Shown one piece after another: positions 42,009-55,400 of a stretch of DNA of 64,000 nucleotides. A program made the position numbers and the translations under genes. This DNA comes from Gorsachius magnificus (taxonomy: Eukaryota > Chordata > Aves > Pelecaniformes > Ardeidae). The stretch is from assembly GCA_034008185.1 (NCBI GenBank), contig CM067095.1, positions 1,162,610-1,226,609 of the forward strand, written 5' to 3'. The notes beneath the pieces are model-generated. The model saw nothing but the letters and a program-made list of their open reading frames with translations. It was not told where the DNA came from and ran no database searches. Position 1 is the first letter of the stretch. The number at the start of each line of letters is the position of its first letter.

Positions 42009-45000
42009 GGGGTTCTCGTCGTACGAGCGCAGTTGTACTGACCAACACACAGAAGCAGCTTAGCTGTGCCAAGAGAATCCTTTAAAAAAAACCAAAAAAA
42101 ACCCAAAACCAAAAAAATAACGGCGGAAGGAAGGAAGGAAGTGTGGCACGCCAGTCACACACCAGTCACAAAGCGCCGAGGACGGCACACGCGGCGGACG
42201 GTCCCGGTGGGAAGAACCCCCGGGGGCACAGCGGCAGCGCGCACCGGCGCGGGGCACCCCCTCCTCGGCACAATAAATATGGAAAGAGCCAAGTACAGAA
42301 AACAAGGAATGGTTCTCACAGGTACAATATCTCAGGTTATTTACAGATACTGGCTTTTCTTACCATGAAATTACACATTGAAAACACGTCGTCTTCCAAT
42401 AGATTTCTTTAAATCACTTGTAGCTGTTCAGGTCAATCTGCTCCTCTCCCCCTCCACCCCCCCACCCCGGACCGAATGCAGTCACTGAAACAGTGCTCGT
42501 ACAAACGCCGCTCCTAGGATGCTCTCGCTTTATTCTGTTTTTCAGACTCATTTTTATTTGCCACCTCACCTGCTCTCTCACCTCCCGCTTTCCTTCGGGA
42601 AAAGCTGCCCGCTACAGCCGGGAAAGCCTCTGCCCAGCGCCGCAGCCAGGCGAGCCCGCAGCCACCCCTGCTCCGGCTCCTCTTCCAGCCCGGCAGAGCA
42701 GCGGATACCTGGATACCTGCACGGAGCTGGATAAATCCTGCCCCCGGATGAACAACCAGCTTCCTCATCCTGCCCCCAGCTTTCCTATCAAATCCCTGCC
42801 TGGGCACGTGTCGGGTCTGCGGCGCCGGGCTCGGCACGATCCCCGACGATCCCGGCACGGTTCTGGCGGGTGACGCCGAGAAACCGCACGGAACAGCTCG
42901 AGGCTACAGCTCGCTCCTCAGCCGCACGACGAGCACACGTGAGAAGGGGGAAAATGGGAAACAAGGCAAGAACAACCACGGGGCGGGGGGGGGGGGGAAG
43001 CAGCCACCCCCTCCCCGCTCCGGGCGAGTCAGCGGCACGGCTGGCAAAAGCCAGGTTTCACCCTCAAAATGCCGTTCGGTTCGGCCCCGGAGCGCACGTA
43101 CTTCAGGCACCGCCGCAGTGGAAATTAAAAGCACGTGCTTCGACACCGGGAGTATTCCTCAAACCGCAGAGGCCACGGCTGCAACTGGAATTATTTTTAG
43201 CGAATGAGTTCTCTGATGAATTTGGTGCTATCTTTGCACCGTGCGCGGGGAGGAGGCGGCGCCCGGTTTGGGTCTCTACAGATGTGCCCGGGGGTGGCAG
43301 CACCCCCACAAACGCTGCCGGCCACGGCGCGGGGGGTGGCGGCAAGGCTGGGCTCCGCTCCCCACCGGCGAGGCGGATTTGGGGAGCACGGGCTCACCTT
43401 GCTGGCACCCCCCAGCAGGACGGGCCCTGCTGGGGTCCCGGGGTGCCCGATCCCCTCCTCGGCTGCGGCGCAGGGGCGGCGAGTCCGGTCCCGGCCAGCC
43501 AGCTCTGCAGGACGCCCCTCCTCTCCTCGTGGGCTCTAGCCTGGTTTTAAGGACCAAGCTTTAAGGACCAAGCTTTAATCCCCCGGGAACAGCACAAATC
43601 ACTCCCCGAACGAGCATCCCTGCAATCACCCTCAGCCCGCCTCTGCCCTGAGCCCGAGCCCCCACTCCGAGCCCCGCGGCCGCGCCGGCCTCTCCCTTCC
43701 AACTCGCTCCTCAAGCGCGGGGCGGCCCGAGCTTTATTCAGCCGTCACCAAGCCGATCCCTCGCCCCAGTTCAAGGCCGTTAATTCTCGTTAACCCAGCA
43801 GAGACTCACGTGAATACAAACTCACTCTCTGTAACGCCAAGGAACGGGGGCGGGGGATTTAGAAACACCCAGCCGGGGGGGGGTTATCTGCAGTTTCTCC
43901 GACGTTGCGGCATTCACGAGCCACGGCACCGGGAGCCCGTCCCGACAGCGCCTGCGAGTCACCGTGCTCGAAACAGAAGGGTGAGCTGGACGGGCTGGCG
44001 GAAACTATTTTTGACTTTATTATGAAAAACAGAATAAAGCTGACCGATCCTGCTCGGAAGGAACTGCGGGCTCTGGACACAGACGGAGCAGAAATTCTGT
44101 GGAATGTCAGAAGTTGGAGAAACATGTGTTTAATAAATAATATAAAATGCTTTCTTTGTTAAAATAGAATTCTTGGGTTTATACCTACATAGCATAGCAA
44201 CCTTTACATAACCAAAATAAAGCCGAGTCTGTGATGATTAGTTTAACACAAAATAAAAATACAATTTAACAACAGTATTAAAGCAGCCGAGGTTCGATCC
44301 ACACAATATGTACACCAGGGCATAGAAACCAACAGAAAACAAAAGGAGACGATCTTGAAATTCCTCAGACACGTGGCTATACATAAGTTCTCTGTATATT
44401 TTAGATATTTTCCTTTTTCTTTTTTTACAATATTAAAATTAATACTATGCTTTTCCAAAATACGCTTTTCAGATATTTTCATTTGCAGAATTGACTCACG
44501 TTAATCAACACAACTACAATTATTTACGTTCTACTGTACACGTCGAAACAGTCCTTCCCCCATATACATTTCAGAGTTAAATTCACTGCGCCGTCGCCAC
44601 CAGCTGCGTGGGGAGCAGCAGCGCCGGCGCGCGCCGGCCGATGCCTGCAGCGCGCAGGTACGTACGCGGCGTTAGAGAAACACACACACACCCCCCCCCC
44701 CCGTCCTGCGCCCTGGCGGCTGCCAGGGAGGAACGCGCCCGCTCCGGGCTTTCACCCCCATGAGCCAGTTCTGCCCTCGGAGGGGGCCCCCCCCAACCGT
44801 AACGCGCAAGTCACCGCAGGCGCCGGGGGCCCAGTCCTGCCGCTGGCGGTAGCGCCGTCGTTGAGCTCAGCCGCGCAAAATCAGGCCCCGAGCAGCTCTA
44901 CCGGGCATCGCCCGCTTGGGCGGGATCCCGAGCTGGGTGACCAGGCGTGGGTTTAGCACCAACCACCCTACGCGCCCCATCGCCTGCGCCCGGGGCCGCA

Positions 45001-45564
45001 AACACCTGCGCTTGTGGCAAAACCAAAACCAACCCCGTGACCCTATTTCCTTCTTTTTCCCCCACGCAAAAGTGGGGGAAGAAAAACTTGGGCTGCGTTT
45101 CTAGAGGAGGAGTTGTCGAAATGAAGGGAACTCGGAACGCGACTGAGCTGAGGTCCGTCCCCCGGAGCCGCGCGCCGTCGCCCTCGCACAGCCCTCTCCC
45201 TACCTGCCAGGTTCCCCACCCGCACACCCAACTATTATTAGCGCGCTCGGAGTCATTTTTGAAGCCTAAAGGGGGGGGACGGACATACCGGGAATGTCAT
45301 GGCAAGCGGGATGGGCGCCAGGATCGGCAGCAGCAGGGCTTATCTCACAGCAGCAGTTTGAGACGCGACTCGTGAGACTGCAGCCAGCGACACGGCCCGA
45401 AGCTCAGCCGTAACCCAAAATGCTCAGACATAACGGATGCAAGGAAGCTTTTGTGCTCGGGAAGCTGGACAGCCTACAGGTGGATGAAGGGTTTGAAAAA
45501 AAATTAGTGAATGGTCCTTTAACGGCTCCGTGAATTTGCAAAGTAATTACCAAATAAATTTGAA

Positions 45565-45640
45565 TAATAAAAATTGCCCGATGTAATAAAAATTGCCCGA
45601 CGTAATAAAAATTGCCTGACGTAATAAAAATTGCCTGACG
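45565..45640. repeat. 19-bp tandem repeat, 4 copies
   Basis: Unit taataaaaattgcccgacg, repeated four times with C/T variants, inside the presumed GRK3 3'UTR. Confidence 0.9.
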
Positions 45641-48600
45641 TATACCTGCAACGAGGGGACATCTCAGCCAGTGTCCAGGGACATTCGCAGCACCGGCCGA
45701 GCTCACGCCCGGCTCCCCGCGGCTCCTCGCTCCCGCTCTGCTCGCAGCAGGAATAACAGGGGCTTTGCCTCTCCTACGCTTGCACGGCAGCTGATAAAAG
45801 CCTGATTTGGGCAAGAATTTGCTGCATCCCTATCTCGAAACAAGACACTCATTTCCAGCGACTCCCCCATAGCAGAAATTCCGCCCTGGCTCCGAGCAGA
45901 GGGAAAGGGCAGGGAAAAGCCCCGGGACGGAGCTGCCGCTCTCCCAACAGCCGCTGGGACCCCCCCAGCATTCCCTGCAAATCCGCACCTCGGCCCCCAG
46001 CGGCGCCGCCGCTCCCGCGCTTGCTTTTCCAGGATCAGCCCTCCGGCGTTTGTCTGCTTGTACGTCAGAGACGGGGAATAATTAGGAAATAATCCCCATG
46101 GAACTGAAGGCATGTGGATGTGTCAGGGGAGCATTTAATAGGGCTCCACCTGGCACGTCATCCGCTCGTTTGAAATGGTAGAAACAATTTCCCTACATGC
46201 TCAAATCTTGCGTACGGCTGACTTTTTTTTTTTTTTTTTCTTTTTAAAGGACTTTCGGATAATTTGTTTAAAAAAAAAAAAAATAATCTGAGTTTAATCA
46301 TTCACTCAGCCCCGTTGCTGCCCCAAGCTCTCATTTCTTTTATCTTTACTTCCCTGAACATTAAAAAAAAAAAAAAAAAAAGTCCGACGAATGCGGTCAA
46401 AACGCGTAGAAGACACCACCAGGCCTTACGTTCTCTGCGCTCCACAAGATTTTCTAGGCATACAGCTACCGACCCCCCCCCCGTCGAATAACACCATCAA
46501 GAATCTTCGTCCAAGAAAAAACAGCAGAGAATTTCGTACCTAAGCCAGGAACGAGCAGTTGGGAGCAGTGCCTAATATTTTGCTCTGGAGGGCAGAATTC
46601 CAGCTCTCCCTCCACACCCGAAGATCCAGTCCCTTCCACCCAGAACCCCACTTGTTACTGGGATCCCAGCGTCCCCCCCGTCTTTCTCTCCTAACAGCGC
46701 AGGCCTACGCGAGTCATAAATATAAAGCTTTTATAAATTGTGGATAAACCAGCTGCCTAAAGGAAAACAAATCCTTTACGGTGCTGCTCCCATCCCGCCA
46801 CCGGCGAGCGGTGCCACCGGCGGCCGCGCTCAGCTGCCAGCTGGTTTTGAACCATCACGCCCCCGGCCGGGGCGGCAGGGACCACGCTAACGAGCACGTT
46901 CTAGGGCCACCCCAGCTCCCATACGCTTCACCATCCCCGTATCCCCGTAAGCCGACGCACAGCCTTCGTTCCGTACAACATCTCTGGGTTTGAGGCACGA
47001 TTTCCCACTGAGGGATCTGTCCCTCCCCTCCTCGCAGACGCCGGCGTCGGAACCTACGGCGCGCCGCATCGGAAACCGCAAAGCTCTGCCAGGAAGGATC
47101 TCGCGCGAAAAGCAACGGTGGAAAGTACTGAAAGGGAAGAATGGAGCTGCTACCGAAGGAAGGAAGCACGAACAAGTTACGTGAGAATGAAGAGCGGGTT
47201 TTATCACAATCTGAGGGTTTTTTCCCCAAATCAAGACCAAAAAAAATCAGAGCATCCCGTGCCCAGTCAGCGCCAGCGAGATGAGGCACCCTCTGTGCCG
47301 CACCTCAGCAAGTACCACGGCTGCTCCCTAGGGAGATGCCGAGAGGCCGGGCGCCACTTACCAGTGAGAATGGGAAACGGGAAAAATAAATGGGAATAAA
47401 CGGGGAAAAAAACCCATTAAAAAAGATACCACCTGACTCGCACGGGGCATCTTCCAAAACGCATTTTTCCGCTCCTGCTACAGCCCATGGTAAGACAGAG
47501 CTCGCCCGCGTGCGGAAGCGCGTGCGACGCAGAGTAAAGCCGCTCCCGCTCCTTTGGAAGCGAATACATCCAATTGTCTGACAAGCGTGCTCAGGATAAA
47601 GGAATGCTTTCAAATTAATTCTCCTGGTTTTGCCAATTTGTACTTTTCTACGAGGGCCCAGGCCTGGAACTCGGTGGTCCTCTGTTAGCGACACAAGGCA
47701 CGCGAGCCCCGCGCCCCCGCTGGGCAGAGCGGGCTGGGGCTGGAACTTCTGCTCCCATTTACGAAGACGCAGCCCCCACCGCCTTTAGGGATGGTGAGAG
47801 CTGTACCACCGTAATTAGGCAGCAAATGTTCTCGAAGGTGTTTACTGAATCAGAAAAAAAAGCTTAAATTAAGCCCCGACCCATCTCTTACAAAACCTCG
47901 CCGTAGCCAGGAGAAGGCCGACTTCACATGCCTGAAGTTAAACAGTGAAGAGATTACATCTTCACTTTAGCAAGCATTTCCACATGACACGGCCGATGTC
48001 TCAAGCAGAATTAATACAAATCTGGCATTTGATCAGCTCGCTTTGTCCGTCCCATCCTCAGCATTCTCAGCCTGATTTCAACGCGGACCGTCCCAACTCT
48101 CTAGAAAAGAAAATTAAAAACTCCTTTTGCAAGCTGAGCCACGCGACGTGCGCACGAACCGCCTGAGCTGGGCTACAGGGCAAGTCTGGGGCATCTACGC
48201 TATGAGACCACGCTCGCTTCGTGGCTTTGTGTGCAACAGGGAAGGATCCACAAGCCCCGTAACGGCAGAGTGCTCCAGGATACGTACCGAGGCACCCAGG
48301 CATTTAACCCAGGACATGCACTAGGATGCAGTGGATTGGAGTAATTTCTCTTTAATTTTTAAAAAGTGCGCTTGACCTGAAATGGAAAAGAACTGTCTTT
48401 ATGTTCGCTGTAAACTTGTCAGAAGGAATCTGCTCTTTAAAAACTGTGCTAAAACAGTCAATTTATACAACAGAGCACTAGATGAAGCTACCATAAATTC
48501 CTCTTCACCAATTATTACTCTATTGTGTCAGTTATAGGACTGCATATACGTAAGAAGAAGCGAAACGGTGGTAGCTACTACCAGTGAGTACAACAAACTA

Positions 48601-49250
48601 AGTGAGTAATTCGAGTTCAACGTTTCCATGAAGTAGCAATAACATTTAAACCACAGGACAGTTAGAATTCAGTACTTTGAAGTGCATAAGTCACGCTGTT
48701 GATCATCAGCAGTATGGAGAAAGGTTATTATCAAGTCAGCAGTAATGGTCGGAAAGGACATGGCAACACGACAGATTAAAGGTGATCCACCGGGGCAAGT
48801 CTGCAGCTCCTTCCGCAGCGGAGGGGTCGGTCGGTGTCGCGCACAGGCGTGCGGTCCCAGCCAGCAGTGACCGTTTCAGCCTCCAGGCTCGGGACGCACC
48901 AAACGAGGGTACTGCGGAGAAACCAGCATCTTCCTTCCGTCAGCAGTTGCAGAGCAATGGACCACGGTTTAGACACCGCCGGGGTGTGGGAATGCATGGG
49001 AGCAACATCCAGCCTCTACGCTCGGTCATTTCCACCGCTGCCAGGAGCACGAATTCACTTGCCATTGTTCCAGGCTTCACAACCTCCAGAGACAGAGTTC
49101 CGACATCATCCCACGCTGTAAACATCTAATTTCTTCCTCTTCTAAGCACATCCCCATCCAGGATTGCACAAAGTAATTCATAAGGATTCTGTGAAACTCG
49201 ACATGTTCACAAAGTAACTTCCCCTACGTGAGCTTTGCTCGCCGTGTCTC

Positions 49251-49412
49251 CTACAGACCATTGCTATTCCTGTGGCTGAGCGGTGGTTTTGAAAGCTCTA
49301 CGACTGCTGAGCGAGATTTATTGAGAAACTTTGGGGCCCGACGCAGCAACCTCTGTGCCTCAGTGAAAGCTTCTGTCAGCTCTTTTTTCCACTGAACAAA
49401 TTCTGGGTCACT
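49251..49412 (-). CDS. GRK3: GRK3 last coding exon with stop codon
   Basis: 162 bases including the TAG stop at 49253-49251. Encodes [12 protein letters not shown], the C-terminal helix of the PH domain that binds G-beta-gamma, and the tail ending HRNSNGL, which is diagnostic of GRK3. The acceptor is TTTCAG. Confidence 0.96.
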   Translation of the reverse strand, partial: SDPEFVQWKKELTEAFTEAQRLLRRAPKFLNKSRSAVVELSKPPLSHRNSNGL

Positions 49413-52400
49413 CTGAAAGAGATACAGAAGTGGTTTGGCACTTCACAGCAAACGCCCAAGAGCGCCTTCTCGCTTAGATAGCGCTTTTAAAGCGACTTAT
49501 TGTCATTTTCCAGAGGAATGAGTAACTTTGGATACGGAAAACGCGCAGCCCTTTGCCCCTCCGTCACCCTGCCGAAGCCAGGCGAGGCAGCAGCCACTGG
49601 TCAAGATGCAGCGGGGACTGGTGCACCAGACTGGTGTACCTCCTCCCTTGCAAGCACACTACCTACCACGGACTAACTGCGGTGAGACACGTGCCAACAG
49701 GACCTTCAAAGCCTGCGCAGGCTGAGCAGTTTGGACGGGTTTAGCTATTTATTAAACTGAACTCATTTTTGGCCCAAATACCATTGAAACCTGGCACAGC
49801 TGCAGCTTTCCCGCTTTCAAAACTCAGGCGTGATAAAAACTTCCCAGCGTCGCTTGGGTTCAGCTTTGCCTCGTCAGGTACACTTAGTTAATACGTAAGG
49901 GGAGGACCCAAAAAGACTTCTCAGTTGTTTTGGCGCATGATTAACAGCCACCGAAACCCAAGCGTCTCACCTCACACTGCAGGACAAACTGCTTTCCTCC
50001 TTTAATTCTCAGCAAGATGCATTTCTTATCTTTAATTTGCGTTTCTTCGACCGATACGATTTGTTCCATTGTCAGCAGGTTTTGCTGTAGCGTTTGCAAA
50101 GATAAAGCAGAGAGATGATTCAAAAAAACCCTGTTGCCCATCAAATAAAGCCGTTATCTAATTTTTTGGGACTACCCACAGAAATCAAGTTAGGAACAGT
50201 GATGGTCACTACACAAACATTTCTTGATTCGCACAGACTGGGTCATGAACTAAAGATAGATGATAAGGTAAGAGAGGGATTGAACCAGGAGCTCGGCTGC
50301 TTCCAGAGGGGCAGCGAAACACGAGCTAGGAAAGGCAGCAATGACAGCATGAACTAAGAATCTACAAATAGGTGTGCCTACAAACAAAATACTCATCATT
50401 CTCCCACAAGAGCTGCATATAATTTTATCTGTTTTCCAAATATTACTGCTGCTGTTAAAAAAAAAAAGGAGGGGGGGGGCAAAAAAGGGGCAACCTTGCT
50501 ATTTCAGAGAGCTGAAAGGGAATATTTAAGCATGATATACTTACAAAGAAGCAAAGCTACACAACAGTTTGCAGAAAAGCTTTCCCTACCGACTGTCAGA
50601 GGAGAACAACGTTTTGAAATTCCCAGCCCTGGCTGAACTAAATGTACAAATGATCTGCCTAGCACATGATCACAGCTGGACTAAGTCCCTATAGCATTTT
50701 CTTTGAAACAAAATGCTATAGCATCTAGGACCTTACCGGTTTATGTTTTTTTGTATAAATAGTCCAGAGGTCCTAAATGAAAAACAACACCGTGAACTAC
50801 CAAATTCCTTTAACACGTAACAAACCAAAGTAAACCCATTTCTCAGGTCAACGTCACGTTGCCCCAGCGCGGCGTAGCTACCCATTAACTACAGCGATAC
50901 TCGAGATAAGTTACTCCAACCCACTGGTCGTTTATTTGGGCAGAACTCTGCTTCCATGGGGGTTTTTGGCTGAGTCCTCAGAGACCCCCTCAGCACCCAC
51001 CCGCCTTGCACGCCCCGAGACGCTGCCGCTCCCCCGAGCAACCCCGCTTACCCGTGACTCTCCTTCTCCTCGCCATTCAAGTCGGTTTGGGAAGAGGTAA
51101 AAGTAACGCCGCTGCCACTGAGTCAGGAACGGGTTCCCCAATTTCAGCATGTACCCGTGCATAATACAATCCTTCCCCAGCGCATAGTCTGTAGGAGGAG
51201 GAAACATTAGCAGGCCCAACGAGGTACCGCCTAAAAGCGCCGTGCGCGGGTGCTGCGCCGAGGGCGGACGCGGCCCCCAACACGGTGCGACTCGACGTGC
51301 TCTCCCCCGGCCTGCAGCGGCGCTCGATGTGCACGGGCACACCCAGAGCCAATTCTGCCTTAATTACAGGAGCTGATGCGGCTGCAGCGGGGGAACTGAG
51401 AACAGAATTTGGTTGTTAAAAAAAGTACCTTATTATCATAGAATCACAGAATCCTAGAATGTTTTGGGTGGGTAGGGACCCCCAGAGGTCACCCAGCCCA
51501 ACCCCCCTGCAGGAGCAGGGACACCTTGAACCACATCAGGTTGCTCACAGCCCCGGCCAACCTGGCCTGGAATGGTCCCAGGGATGGGGCCTCCACCCCC
51601 TCTCTGGGCAACCCCTGCCAGGGTTTCACCACCCTCACTGGAAAGAATTTCTTCCTTAGATCCAGCCTAAACCTACCCTGTTTTAGTTTAAAGCCATTCC
51701 CCCTTGTCCTATTATTAACTGTTAAAGGAACTGGATATTGCTAGCCAAAGTTCGGAGCTTATGGTGCAACATCCCCGTGCAAACAGGGGAAGTTTGCTGC
51801 AAAGGCCCCCCTGTTTTCTCCCCCAGCTTCTTCATCATGAAATCAAACCCCACGTACCCTTTTCTGAGCGTACACCACAAACAAAAAAATGATGAAAGGC
51901 TGTACATGATAATCTTTAGAAGAGAGTACAAGAAAAGATTTTCCAAAACATTATGTCATACGGCATTTCAAAACATTAAGAAAGGTCTTCAGAAACACGA
52001 CACTGCCTAAATGAATCCTCACAATGACTGGTGAGTGACAGTAATGTGAGAGTCTGCTGCGTGGAACTTCAAACACAGGAATTGCTACCTCGCAGCAAAA
52101 GATGCAGAGAAGTGCATTTGACAGTGTATTACCTTCCTCGTGGCCGAGCTGCTTATTTTTAGCCCTTTTTCTGGCCTCAATTTTATCTGTGTCTGCATTT
52201 ACTGCATCGTAAACAGTTTCTGCTACTTCTTGCTGCCAACGCTCCGATATCACCAGGGGGAAGTTCTTGTACAGTTCCTGGTCACTATCGAGCAACTGGC
52301 AAGAGAAAAACAACACAAAACCCCAACATTTTAATAACTTTTATTATTCTTATCCCCCACAGTTAACAATTACCCATATAACAGTATTCCTTTGAAAGTT

Positions 52401-55400
52401 ATATTGAGCTCTAACCTTACTGGGACAGACGGTGCAAGCAAGAGAGAACACAGACACTAATTAAGCAAAGACATTCATTTGTATACAGAGAGCAGGCCGC
52501 CTTTGCTTTGATAGCTCCATAATCCATTCGCTGCACAATCAGTGTTAACAAAATGCCTACTCGTGTTAAAAACCTCCTCTGCACAAAAATCCCATGAATA
52601 AATGAGACGATACCTTCTACGCGCCGCCGCCTTCCACGCTTCCACAGCTTAATTTTGCATTCTTAATAATTAACCTTCCCTATTCAGCAGCGCATGCTGC
52701 AGACCTCGATTTTCCTGTTACTTGGATTCTTTTCTTCCCTAATCCTTAGCTACCGTTCTTGAGTTGAATCCTACTGAAGGAAACCAAAACCAGTGGGTCT
52801 GCCCGAAGCCGTGCTGCTTGACACAGCCGTGTTCTGGGTTTAGCCGCAAGGCGCTCGGACGCAGAACAAAAAGCGCTCGATGTTCGCCCTATAACTTTAG
52901 TGAAGGTTTTCATTTGGGGGTGAGTTTAAACACTCCCCTAGTTGCTTCAGTTTCCATCCGGCAGTAGAGGAACCTTCCTTTCAGAGAAAAGCCCTGCAGA
53001 CCTTTCCCTGCGAGAGCAGCGCCCCTTGCCGCGGTCCGAACGCAGGACGCCCGCCGGGCAGGGACACAGCAGTTGCAGGATAGGGAAAGCCTTGCTCAAT
53101 TCGCCTTCCGCAGCCAGGCCAGGCACTCCCAGAACAGATATTCCCCTCCTTTTCAGAGATCCATTGCCATGTCGCAGGAGAACACGCGCTGGATCTGACG
53201 GCAGAAGGTTCCTCTGCAATTCGGTGCAAGTGGCTTACAGGGACTTCCTAGGGCATCCGAGAAAGAGGGGAAAGGGACGGGCGTCCACTGTTGGCTTTCC
53301 AGCTTGTAACCTCAAAGAACACGTGTTCTTCTCGGTGTCACAGGACACTCTGCAGCATAAATATAATCCGCGGGGGCAAGGGAGGGGAGCGAGGCACTCA
53401 AAACTGGCATCCTCGCGGGCAGAGATGGCTCCTGACACCTTCGTGGAAGCTCTGGCCACAGCTGACTCAGGGGCATGGATTATTCAGTCCCTTCTAAAAG
53501 ACGGTGACATCCCAGTGGAAGAGCAGAGCGGAGCAGCTGTACGTGATATCCCTCACTGACTCAGGACTAAGAATAAATTTACCTTATGGGCAGCCTGAAC
53601 AAAGATGACATGGACGTGATCTGGCCATACAGTTTACAGGCCCTGCTGAGAATATCCGATCCCCTCAATAAATCAAAAGACCACCTGGTTTCTCCTTGCA
53701 GAACGTGCCTCCAAGTTATGGCATCCCAGAACTGCAGGAAATCGGAATCGCATTAGACTAGCGCTGATGCCGAAGCTGCGGAGCTTTCTGGGATAAAGAA
53801 CATCTTGGGTTCTTGCATTTGCCTTTAAACACGTAAAATCTTTCCTGTGCCAACTTCTGTAATTACAGCGGGTGACACTGACAGACAAGTTCCTTTTAGG
53901 CACAGCGCGTACTTAACAGGTTTTTTTGCTTATAAAGTTTAGAGCAATTAAGCTTCTCTCCTGACTCACTTCTGTAGTAACAAGACTAAAGTCTGATCTC
54001 CTGAAGAACCGTACGAGAAAACCAGTGAAGGGGACAGACCCGAGACAAGCACTGCTTCCCCTCTTGCCTCAAAGCACCAGGGAGGCTCCAGGAGCAGGGC
54101 TGCACACGCAGGGTACGTCCCACCACCTCCGCGCAAGGCAGAGCCGGGCCAGCAGCTTCAGCTTCTCATTTTTCCCTTTACATTGTTTTCATGCGATTTT
54201 GGATAATATCGGAAACTGAAAGTTTCTTTCAGCGCTTTTCTAACCGATGAAGTTGCTACCATTAGCACGCAGTTTGCCACTTGGCAGAGTTTTCCAACGC
54301 GCCCTCGGACCATGAGGTAATAACTGTTAAAATAGGGGTTAGTTCCATTCATCCAAGTTAGCAGGAACAAATTACACGTTATGAAACTACAAACCATTAC
54401 GTGTTCCTGAAAACCTGAGGATTTCCCAGAAGCTGTCTGCCCATGTGAAATACTTGCTTTATCACAGAAAGCTTTTTCTAGGAAGGCAGATTTCCATCAA
54501 TCTAAAAAATAAAACGAAAGGCCTTGGCAAGCAAGAATGAACCAGCCAAGCAGCCCAAGTTCTTTCCTCACAGCACGGATTAAGTTTCCAAACCTGAAAG
54601 CAATTCCTTGCACATTCAGTAGCCCCCGAAGCACAGGAATGGCACGCAAGCACGGCCAGTCAAGCACAGCACCCGCAGCACCGTTCCCTACCTATCCTTT
54701 AACGTCGTGTACCTTAATGCCTTTAGTGTCCTCTTCATCAAACGACCCAATATCAAACGCGTCCGCTGCGTTTACTTCTCCCCGGGGAGGAATCAATGGT
54801 GGAGGATACTAGAAATTAAAAGCAGCATAATTAAAGACAAATTAATGGGCGTTATTTCAATGCATTCTGTAGCTGCATACGGCCCTTTTATTTTTTGCAC
54901 AAGCTACACAGGACTGTGCAAAAGTATGGCTCTTGAAATTAAACTTCAGCGCAACGAAGTTCTCCACTCCTTTAACAAACGGTCCTCCAAAAATTGGGGC
55001 CAGGGGGGGAACCCTACAGCTTAGAGACAGCTCAGCTGAAGAAACCATGCAGTCATTTGACCCTGAAAAAGTAGTAATTCAGTACTATGGATCAGCTAGA
55101 CTTGTAGTAATGAATATACAGCAGTTTTCATCAACAGTCCTCCCAGCATTCGTGCAAAATGAGTGCGTGTGCTGGGGACTGGAACCCTGAAGGTTTCTGC
55201 CCATTACCCGTTCAGGCTTATTTACTTTTTACTGCTTTACCAATTCAGCTCAGGTTGCTCTCTTAATCCTTTACCTTTTGTAAATAGACTTGCTGCCAAT
55301 CGATGCCCTTGAAGAAAGGATGTTCTTTTACTTCTTGTGCACTGCAAAATACAAGTAACAAAGTCAACAGAGTGAAGGGGCTTTTCAAATGTATCTGAGA

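Larger units (their letters stand above)
42000..49250 (-). other. GRK3: probable long GRK3 3'UTR
   Basis: No exon-like ORF is visible in the 7.2 kb below the GRK3 stop, and much of it is AT-richer than the surrounding GC-rich DNA. Minus-strand AATAAA candidates (tttatt on the plus strand) are at 44016-44021, 42529-42534 and 42003-42008. The lowest one sits where the sequence turns GC-rich, so it is my best guess for the distal poly(A) signal. Long 3'UTRs are usual for GRK3. Which signal is used cannot be decided without transcripts. Homopolymers lie at about 46221-46240 (T) and 46364-46381 (A). Confidence 0.5.

Noticed and set aside
42270..42280. Plus-strand AATAAA (cacaataaatat) as a poly(A) signal of a plus-strand gene
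   Set aside because: No plus-strand exon was found in the region. AT-rich words are common in the presumed GRK3 3'UTR.
52942..53559. 205-codon plus-strand ORF in a GRK3 intron
   Set aside because: No recognisable domain, no repeats or codon pattern to support it, and no flanking signals.
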